Positions 16,149 to 20,702 of a stretch of 20,702 nucleotides of DNA are shown piece by piece (the first letter of the stretch is position 1; the number at the start of each line of letters is the position of its first letter). The notes below the pieces were generated by a model. It did not search any database, was not told the DNA's origin, and worked only from the letters and a program-made list of their open reading frames with translations. The DNA comes from an uncultured Collinsella sp. Its GTDB lineage: Bacteria; Actinomycetota; Coriobacteriia; Coriobacteriales; Coriobacteriaceae. A program made the position numbers and the translations under genes. The stretch spans positions 1 to 20,702 of the forward strand of contig CABUVF010000015.1 in assembly GCA_902494945.1 (NCBI GenBank). Reading direction: 5' to 3'.

Positions 16149-16926
16149 ATGCCCCGATGCGCCCGCGAAATTTCGCTCACCGGCTAATTACCACGTCTTT
16201 GACCGTGGCAACTCCAAACAGATCATTTTTGAAGATGACTCTGACCGATATCGTTTCTTATCGGACATCTCGGACAGGTTTGCTTGCCATGACGTGGCGG
16301 TGTTGGCCTGGTGCCTTATGGACAACCACTTCCATTTGATGGTTGATGACCCATTTGACAACCTTTCAAAGGCAATGCAGTGCGCGCTGACGGCCTATGC
16401 CAAGTATTTCAATGGGAAAACCGGAAGAACGGGCCACCTGTTTGATAATCGCTATTCGCGGGTCGCGGTCGAGTCGGACACGCAGGCGGTGCAGTTGCTC
16501 GATTATATCCATCTCAATCCCGTGAAAGGTGCGCTCGACTCGCTTGATGCCTACCGCTGGTCAAGCTACAAGGCATACCAGCTGGGATACGATCCCTTTG
16601 ATATCTGCGATGCGGCCCCCATGCTCGATATTGTCGGGGGTTCCCGTCGCTATTGCGAGCATCTTAAGGAAGTTGCCGAGCGGATCTGGTCAGTTGAGAT
16701 TCTTCCGCGTCGACGGATTCCAGACGAGGATGCCCTTACCGTCGCACACGAGGCCCTGTCGAGCATTGATCCTGCGCTGCTCAAGGCCCTGCCACGCCCC
16801 GAACGCGATGCCTGTCTGCTAAGGCTCAGGCGGGCCCATCTCACGGTCAAGCAAATTGCCCGTATCACCGGTATCGGCGCTACAAGCGTAACCAAGGCCA
16901 CCACAGGCTGGAACGAGGCGGCCTGA
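16149..16926 (+). pseudogene. RAYT/IS200-like Y1 transposase, frameshifted near codon 13
   Basis: A strong ribosome binding site (AAAGGAG, about 16137-16143) precedes ATG 16149, which reads MPRCAREISLTG and then hits TAA (16185-16187). The family N-terminus normally continues TG-YYHV-x-RGN, and YHVFDRGNSKQIIFEDD is found at once in another frame. Removing one A from TAATTA restores TG-YYHVFDRGN and a 258-aa protein. The downstream frame keeps the HUH motif (DNHFHLMV), GKTGRTGHLFDNRYSRV, the block with the likely catalytic tyrosine (LLDYIHLNPVKGAL) and a C-terminal helix-turn-helix (LTVKQIARITGIGATSV). The first usual start in that frame is GTG 16294, which would lose the first beta strand. 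It is therefore inactive unless the shift is programmed or a sequencing error. Confidence 0.85.
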
Positions 16927-16980
16927 GGTATGGATTGGGGCCGATCGATGCACTGTGAGCTTAGGAAAGCATTCATCTAA

Positions 16981-17031
16981 GTCTGTCCCCAATGCGTGAA
17001 AACACTCATGTAAGTCTGTCCCCAATGAGTG
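16981..17031 (-). repeat. Right terminal inverted repeat of the RAYT element
   Basis: Complement of the left end with five mismatches in 51 bases. Its inner copy (16978-16998) and outer copy (17011-17031) both keep TAAGTCTGTCCCCAAT, so this end is less decayed than the left one. Confidence 0.88.
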
Positions 17032-17032
17032 C

Positions 17033-17065
17033 AAAAAGGCGCCCTCCGTGGGGGAGGACGCCTTT
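17033..17065 (-). terminator. Intrinsic terminator of rpmB
   Basis: On the minus strand AAAGGCGTCCTCC (17065-17053) pairs with GGAGGGCGCCTTT (17047-17035) with one mismatch and is followed by TTTTTGC (17037-17031). The right end of the mobile element begins immediately after the T-run. On the + strand the same stem has only TTTGG behind it, so it mainly serves rpmB. Confidence 0.82.
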
Positions 17066-17086
17066 GGTAAGTTCTATGTGAACGCG

Positions 17087-17130
17087 AGGTCTTTGACCCG
17101 GAGAGTCCGAGGTACTTGTTGGTAAGACCT
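17087..17130 (-). other. Inverted repeat in the rpmB 3' untranslated region
   Basis: AGGTCTT (17087-17093) and AAGACCT (17124-17130) pair over 7 bp, with an inner TCCGG/CCGGA pairing in between. It sits three bases after the rpmB stop codon and before the real terminator. It has no T-run; I checked for a tRNA and found no T-loop or acceptor stem. Confidence 0.4.
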
Positions 17131-17133
17131 TAT

Positions 17134-17322
17134 TTAGGAGCGCGCAACCTTGCCGGACTTGAGGCAGGTGGAGCAAACGTTCATCTTGCGACGGTGACCA
17201 TCGACGACGACGTAAACGCGCTGGATGTTGGGGCGGAACTTACGGTTGGTGACGCGGTGAGAGTGGCTGATGGAGCGACCGGCAACGGGGTGCTTACCGC
17301 AAACTTCGCAAACTTTGGACAT
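17134..17322 (-). CDS. rpmB: 50S ribosomal protein L28, zinc-ribbon (C+) type
   Basis: 62 aa starting at ATG 17322 (MSKVCEVCGKHPVAG), with GGAGG eight bases upstream. The longer open frame to 17370 adds 16 non-homologous residues and is not used. Conserved features are the SHSHRVTNRKFRPNIQRV stretch that contacts 23S rRNA and two CxxC pairs (CEVC and CSTC) that should bind one zinc. Bacteria often hold a cysteine-free copy as well, controlled by Zur; no second copy is visible here. Monocistronic, with its own promoter and terminator. Confidence 0.97.
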   Translation of the reverse strand: MSKVCEVCGKHPVAGRSISHSHRVTNRKFRPNIQRVYVVVDGHRRKMNVCSTCLKSGKVARS

Positions 17323-17376
17323 AACTGACCCTCCTTGGGCGACAAACGAACATGTCGCGTTAACAAACAAGCCTGA

Positions 17377-17404
17377 ACTATAGCACAGAAGCAGCTCCCT
17401 GTGC
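17377..17404 (-). promoter_or_regulatory. Extended -10 promoter of rpmB with overlapping palindrome
   Basis: On the minus strand TGCTATAGT (17385-17377) forms an extended -10. A weak -35 (CGCACA) lies 17 bases upstream. A 6-bp inverted repeat GCACAG/CTGTGC (17383-17388 and 17399-17404) spans the spacer between the two boxes and could be an operator. No Zur-like site was recognised. Confidence 0.5.
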
Positions 17405-17635
17405 GTAATCTACACAGAGATATTCCTCTTTTGGCGATAGTGCTCACGCCACGGCCCTGGACGTAGATCCGATTTGCGTGCAGCAGAGGGGATTATGCCA
17501 GCTCGTGCGTGCGTTTTCAAGCTCGTCCCACAAATATATATAGGTTTATGGAGCGCCTGCGCCCGTTTACGGATTGTTCTGTATTTATGCTCGCAATTAA
17601 GCTCGAGGTTGGCTACACTATCCCTTGACCATTAA
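17405..17635. other. Non-coding stretch between rpmB and the pyr leader
   Basis: About 230 bases without a credible gene or RNA. It contains the divergent upstream region of rpmB, an AT-rich patch (ATATATATAGG near 17535) and, at the right, a possible -10 TACACT (17614-17619) with a poor -35 TCGCAA 17 bases upstream, the best guess for the pyr promoter. Nothing else is recognised. Confidence 0.4.
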
Positions 17636-17637
17636 AG

Positions 17638-17699
17638 GGGTACGAGATACCCACATGGAATTACATAGCTGCCAAAGAGCAGCCCTTCCTGTGGGTGTC
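17638..17699 (+). promoter_or_regulatory. pyr operon leader: anti-antiterminator and antiterminator
   Basis: Two pairings exclude each other. A short hairpin GGGTA-cgaga-TACCC (17638-17642/17648-17652) competes with a long stem GATACCCACA (17646-17655) with TGTGGGTGTC (17690-17699), extended by GG/CC (17657-17658/17688-17689) across one bulged base. Inside the long stem lies a perfect hairpin GCTGC/GCAGC (17668-17672/17679-17683). The right arm of the long stem overlaps the left arm of the terminator that follows, so it acts as an antiterminator. The logic fits PyrR control, in which UMP-bound PyrR stabilises the upstream hairpin, but the Bacillus PyrR-binding consensus is not present. Confidence 0.6.
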
Positions 17700-17734
17700 T
17701 GGTCCGCTTTAAGCGGTCGGGCATCTATTTTTTT
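17694..17734 (+). terminator. Attenuator terminator upstream of pyrR
   Basis: The left arm GGTGTCTGGTCCGC (17694-17707) pairs with GCGGTCGGGCATC (17713-17725) through 13 pairs, several of them G-U, with one bulged T and the loop TTTAA. It is followed by TATTTTTTT (17726-17734). It lies in the leader before the operon, so it is a regulated terminator and not the end of a gene. Confidence 0.75.
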
Positions 17735-17752
17735 GACTGTGTCAGCAGTCAA
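17733..17752 (+). promoter_or_regulatory. Hairpin just upstream of the pyrR ribosome binding site
   Basis: TTGACTG (17733-17739) pairs with CAGTCAA (17746-17752) around a six-base loop. The left arm starts within the terminator T-run, and the right arm ends eight bases before AGGAAGGAG (17761-17769). It could affect readthrough or initiation. Confidence 0.4.
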
Positions 17753-17773
17753 GACATGTGAGGAAGGAGATCG

Positions 17774-18358
17774 ATGGGCACGACTTCCCCCAAGGCGGTC
17801 ATCATGGACGAGACCGCCGTCAATCGAGCGATGACCCGCATCGCGCACGAGATTCTCGAGCGCAACGAGGGCTGTGAAGACCTCGCTCTGGTCGGCATCG
17901 TCACGCGCGGCGACCTTCTGGCAAAGAAGCTCGCCGAGGAGATCAAGGAGATCGAGGGCGTCGACGTTCCGCTCGGCAGCCTGGACATCAGCTTCTACCG
18001 CGATGACTATGCGACCAATTTCGCTCCCGCGATCCACGCTACCAACATTCCCTTCAGCGTCGACGGCAAGCGCGTCGTGCTGGTGGACGACATCCTGTAT
18101 ACGGGCCGTACTATCCGCGCCGCTCTGGATGCCGTCATGGACCTGGGCCGTCCGAGCCGCATCGAGCTGGCAGTTCTCGTTGACCGCGGTCACCGTGAGC
18201 TCCCCATCTCGCCGGACTTTGTCGGCAAGAACGTTCCCTCGTCGCATGAGGAGAACGTGCACCTATATATGAAGGAAGTCGACGGCCACACCGCCGTCGA
18301 GATTAACGACGTTGCGCCGGGTTCCCACGTGGGCTCTGCGCCGCTGGGAGGTGAGTAG
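17774..18358 (+). CDS. pyrR: PyrR, pyrimidine operon attenuation regulator / uracil phosphoribosyltransferase
   Basis: PyrR binds pyr mRNA leaders when UMP is high and also has uracil phosphoribosyltransferase activity. 194 aa, with ~10 extra C-terminal residues against the Bacillus protein (181). Key blocks are the PRPP-binding loop VVLVDDILYTGRT (101-113), LALVGIVTRGDLLAKKL (37-53), the DISFYRDD region (71-78) and VDRGHRELPI near the C-terminus. ATG 17774 follows AGGAAGGAG at four bases. First gene of the pyrR-pyrB-pyrC operon, and preceded by an attenuator that is its likely target. Confidence 0.96.
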   Translation: MGTTSPKAVIMDETAVNRAMTRIAHEILERNEGCEDLALVGIVTRGDLLAKKLAEEIKEIEGVDVPLGSLDISFYRDDYATNFAPAIHATNIPFSVDGKRVVLVDDILYTGRTIRAALDAVMDLGRPSRIELAVLVDRGHRELPISPDFVGKNVPSSHEENVHLYMKEVDGHTAVEINDVAPGSHVGSAPLGGE

Positions 18359-18362
18359 TACC

Positions 18363-19307
18363 GTGGCGTTCAACCATAAGCACCTGATCGACATTACCGA
18401 GTACTCCGAAGAGGACATCAAGCTCATCCTCGAGACCGCCAAGGCGTTCTCCGAGGTCAACGAGCGTGCCATCAAGAAGGTCCCCACGCTCAAGGGCAAG
18501 ACCATCGTCAACATGTTCAACGAGCCCTCGACGCGCACCCGCAGCTCCTTCGAGCTCGCCGAGAAGCGCCTTTCGGCCGACAGCCTCAACTTTGGCGGCT
18601 CCTCGACCTCCACGGTCAAGGGCGAGAGCCTTGTCGACACCGTCGAGACCCTCAACGCCTATAAGATCGACTGCATCGTCGTGCGCGACAAACACGCCGG
18701 CGCTCCCTACATCGTCACGCAGAACTCGCCCGCAAGCGTCATCTGCGCCGGTGACGGCAAGCACAACCATCCTACGCAGGCCCTGCTCGACCTGTATACC
18801 ATCTGGGAGCACAAGGGTGACTTCCACGGTCTGAAGGTCGCCGTCGTCGGCGATATCGCGCACTCCCGCGTGTGCGGCTCGCTGATCCCCGCCCTTAAGA
18901 TCATGGGCTGCGAGACCTACGCTGTCGCCCCCGGCACGCTGCTGCCGCCGGCGCCCGAGGTTCTGGGTTGCGACCATGTGACGAGCGACCTCGATTCCGT
19001 CCTGCCCGAGCTGGACGTCGTCTACATGTTGCGCGTGCAGCAGGAGCGCCTCGAGGGCGCACCGTTCCCCACGATTCGTGAGTACCACAAGCTCTTCGGT
19101 CTGACCAAGGACCGCGAGAAGCTCATGAAGCCCGATGCGATTATCTGCCACCCGGGCCCCATCAACCGCGGCGTTGAGTTCGACTCCTATATGGCCGACC
19201 ACCCGCAACGCTCCGTCATCCTGGAGCAGGTCTACGCCGGTATCTGCGTGCGTATGGCTATCCTGTATCTGCTGCTTGGAGGTGCCGATAATGGCCTTGC
19301 TTCTTAA
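18363..19307 (+). CDS. pyrB: Aspartate carbamoyltransferase catalytic subunit
   Basis: Makes N-carbamoyl-aspartate from carbamoyl phosphate and aspartate, the committed step of pyrimidine synthesis. From GTG 18363 the protein is 314 aa. The carbamoyl-phosphate loop is NEPSTRTR (53-60); VKGESL (85-90) supplies the mobile lysine K86; then GDGKHNHPTQALLDLYT and the aspartate-binding HPGPINRGVEF. The frame is open back to 18312 inside pyrR, but the family N-terminus (NHKHLIDI) starts at 18363. GGAGG (18347-18351) is 11 bases upstream, at the long end of normal spacing. No pyrI regulatory subunit is next to it. The stop overlaps pyrC by 17 bases. Confidence 0.97.
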   Translation: MAFNHKHLIDITEYSEEDIKLILETAKAFSEVNERAIKKVPTLKGKTIVNMFNEPSTRTRSSFELAEKRLSADSLNFGGSSTSTVKGESLVDTVETLNAYKIDCIVVRDKHAGAPYIVTQNSPASVICAGDGKHNHPTQALLDLYTIWEHKGDFHGLKVAVVGDIAHSRVCGSLIPALKIMGCETYAVAPGTLLPPAPEVLGCDHVTSDLDSVLPELDVVYMLRVQQERLEGAPFPTIREYHKLFGLTKDREKLMKPDAIICHPGPINRGVEFDSYMADHPQRSVILEQVYAGICVRMAILYLLLGGADNGLAS

Positions 19308-20580
19308 GAATGCCCACGTCGTCGATCCGTCCGTCGAGCTTGACGGTGTCGTTGACGTCCTGATTGACGGCGACAAGATCGCCGAGGTCGGCGAGAACCT
19401 CGCCGCCGAGGGAGCCGAGGTCCGCGACCTTTCCGGCAAGTATCTCGTCCCCGGCCTGGTGGATATGCACGTGCATCTGCGCGAGCCTGGCTACGAGGTC
19501 AAAGAGGACATCGAGAGCGGCACCCGCGCTGCTGCCAAGGGCGGCTTCACCGGCGTGTGCGCCATGCCCAACACCGATCCCGTCACCGATAACGGCACCG
19601 TCGTGGAGTTCGTCAAGTCCCGCGCTGCCGAGGTCGGCCACTGCCGCGTCTATCCGTCGGGCGCCATGACCCGCGGTCTTAAGGGCGAGGCCATGTCCGA
19701 GATGGGCGATATGGTCGCCCACGGCGCCGTCGCCTTCACCGACGACGGTCGCGGCGTGCAGGGCGCGGGCATGCTCCGTCGCTGCATGGACTACGGCAAG
19801 ATGTTCGGCAAGGTCTTTATGAGCCACTGCCAGGACGAGGATCTGGTCGGCCACGGCCAGATCAACGAGGGCAAGGTCTCGACCCGTCTGGCCCTCGAGG
19901 GTTGGCCGGCCGCCGGCGAGGAGCTTCAGATTGCCCGCGACATCGAGATTGCCAAGCTGACCGGTGCCAAGCTGCACATCCAGCACATCTCCACCGCTCA
20001 TGGCCTGGAGCTCGTGCGTGCCGGTAAGGCTGCCGGTGTCCAGGTGACCTGCGAGGCCACCCCGCACCACATGTTCCTGACCGAGAACGACCTGGACGAG
20101 ACCTACAACACCTCGCTCAAGGTCAATCCGCCGCTGCGCACTGACGAGGATGCCGAGGCCATCCGTCAGGGTGTCATCGACGGTACCGTCGACGCTATCG
20201 TTACCGACCACGCTCCCCACACCCCGTGGGAGAAGGCCCGCGAGTTCGAGCTCGCGCCCTTTGGAATGATTGGCCTCGAGACTTCGCTGTCGCTCGTGCT
20301 CACTGAGCTGGTCAACACGGGCAAGATGAGTGTGAGCCGCATGGTCGAGCTCATGGCCATCAAGCCGCGTGAGATTCTGGGCCTCGATCAGGTTCAGGTC
20401 AAGGCGGGCTCTGTCGCCGACCTGACCGTGTTCGACCCCTCCGCAACCTGGACGGTTGGCGAGGACGGTTACGAGTCGCGCGCCGAGAACTCCGGTTTTG
20501 CCGGCCGCACGCTCACCGGTCGTGCCACCGATGTATTTGTCGGCGGTAAACAGACGCTTGCCGACGGCTGCATCTGCTAG
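19291..20580 (+). CDS. pyrC: Dihydroorotase, type I
   Basis: Cyclises carbamoyl-aspartate to dihydroorotate; a zinc amidohydrolase of the TIM-barrel superfamily. From ATG 19291 the protein is 429 aa. Metal and catalytic residues line up with the type I enzymes of Gram-positives: H60 and H62 (DMHVHLREPG), D151/D152 in FTDDGRG where type II enzymes have a carbamylated lysine, H179 (SHCQDED), H232 (QHISTAHG) and D306 (TDHAPH). GGAGG at 19279-19283 lies within pyrB. The frame is open back to 19135, but that part is the pyrB gene read in another frame. Overlap with pyrB suggests coupled translation. Confidence 0.97.
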   Translation: MALLLKNAHVVDPSVELDGVVDVLIDGDKIAEVGENLAAEGAEVRDLSGKYLVPGLVDMHVHLREPGYEVKEDIESGTRAAAKGGFTGVCAMPNTDPVTDNGTVVEFVKSRAAEVGHCRVYPSGAMTRGLKGEAMSEMGDMVAHGAVAFTDDGRGVQGAGMLRRCMDYGKMFGKVFMSHCQDEDLVGHGQINEGKVSTRLALEGWPAAGEELQIARDIEIAKLTGAKLHIQHISTAHGLELVRAGKAAGVQVTCEATPHHMFLTENDLDETYNTSLKVNPPLRTDEDAEAIRQGVIDGTVDAIVTDHAPHTPWEKAREFELAPFGMIGLETSLSLVLTELVNTGKMSVSRMVELMAIKPREILGLDQVQVKAGSVADLTVFDPSATWTVGEDGYESRAENSGFAGRTLTGRATDVFVGGKQTLADGCIC

Positions 20581-20600
20581 CAAAGCCTTATCGCTTTTGT

Positions 20601-20628
20601 GCGCGGCGCCCTTGCGGTGCCGCGCTTT
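20601..20628 (+). terminator. Possible weak terminator or stem-loop after pyrC
   Basis: GCGCGGCGCC (20601-20610) pairs with GGTGCCGCGC (20616-20625) over 10 bp with one G-U pair and a five-base loop. Only TTTCTGTTCGTTT follows, so termination is probably partial and the next gene may still belong to the operon. Confidence 0.5.
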
Positions 20629-20672
20629 CTGTTCGTTTAGACCATGCAACCGCATGGGGGATTGGAGCGTCT

Positions 20673-20702
20673 ATGCCCACACCTTCCACTGCACGCATGC
20701 AC
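20673..20702 (+). CDS. Start of an unidentified gene, cut by the window edge
   Basis: ATG 20673 is five bases after GGAG (20664-20667) and reads MPTPSTARMH to the edge. Ten codons do not allow identification. Its place after pyrC suggests another pyrimidine gene (such as carA or pyrF), but this rests only on context. An alternative ATG at 20653 in another frame is open too but lacks a ribosome binding site. Confidence 0.45.
   Translation, partial: MPTPSTARMH

Larger units (their letters stand above)
15968..17031 (+). mobile_element. RAYT/IS200-like element with 51-bp imperfect terminal inverted repeats
   Basis: A 1064-bp unit bounded by inverted repeats (15968-16018 and 16981-17031, 46 of 51 identical) encloses one Y1-family transposase gene in + orientation. 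Each end holds two copies of a motif containing ATTGGGGACAGACTTA. Transposases with REP-like palindromic or repeated ends (RAYTs) use a HUH tyrosine mechanism on single-stranded DNA and leave no target duplication, and none is seen. The stretch 16019-16148 inside the element holds no gene; it has AT-rich sequence with TATATAAAT (16066-16074) as a possible -10 for the transposase and repeated TTTTGTCGTT words. Base use is clearly more AT-rich than the flanks. Confidence 0.8.

Noticed and set aside
15968..17031. Repeats at the element ends as a CRISPR array
   Set aside because: Only two copies per end, inverted between ends, flanking a transposase; there are no regular spacers and no cas genes.
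17066..17133. Possible tRNA downstream of rpmB
   Set aside because: The 7-bp stem spans only 44 bases, and no T-loop, D-loop or acceptor stem of tRNA size is present on either strand.
17655..17712. Possible leader peptide in the pyr leader (frame starting MELHSCQ)
   Set aside because: No ribosome binding site, no run of regulatory codons, and the frame does not stop near the terminator; the competing RNA stems explain the region better.

Overview
The window looks like chromosomal DNA of a GC-rich anaerobic actinobacterium, most likely a member of the Coriobacteriia such as Collinsella. This is inferred from gene content (a full-length fused AdhE, a zinc-type L28, the trmFO-xerC-rpsB-tsf order, a pyrR-led pyr operon) and from codon use; no species-level marker is visible. 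It is mostly conserved core genome with one small mobile element.

Positions 1-1734 hold the 3' part of trmFO and a XerC-type tyrosine recombinase that overlaps it and seems to start at a non-standard ATA codon. From about 1790 there is a good promoter, a roughly 135-nt leader and rpsB-tsf, closed by a strong terminator (3629-3663). A second promoter region then drives pyrH-frr-uppS-cdsA-dxr-rseP-ispG-proS, all on the + strand with tiny gaps or overlaps. These genes link ribosome recycling, UMP supply, undecaprenyl-PP and MEP isoprenoid synthesis, CDP-diacylglycerol synthesis, intramembrane proteolysis and prolyl-tRNA charging. Two terminators follow proS.

Positions 12253-15754 (- strand) carry adhE (acetyl-CoA to ethanol) and, downstream of it, an uncharacterised APH/choline-kinase-fold phosphotransferase. 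A 12-bp stem-loop without a U-tract lies between them. Upstream of adhE is a 12-bp palindrome, then a 1.06-kb RAYT/IS200-like element (15968-17031) with 51-bp imperfect terminal inverted repeats and a transposase broken by a single-base frameshift near codon 13. The element sits directly against the rpmB terminator.

rpmB is on the - strand. After a roughly 400-nt non-coding stretch comes a pyrimidine operon, pyrR-pyrB-pyrC (+), preceded by an attenuator leader with mutually exclusive terminator, antiterminator and anti-antiterminator pairings. The first codons of another gene lie at the right edge.

The most notable points are a winged-helix-like insertion in the cytosolic loop of the site-2 protease, the missing canonical start of xerC, the frameshifted RAYT element with duplicated terminal motifs, and the pyr leader structure. 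No CRISPR array, rRNA or tRNA was seen.
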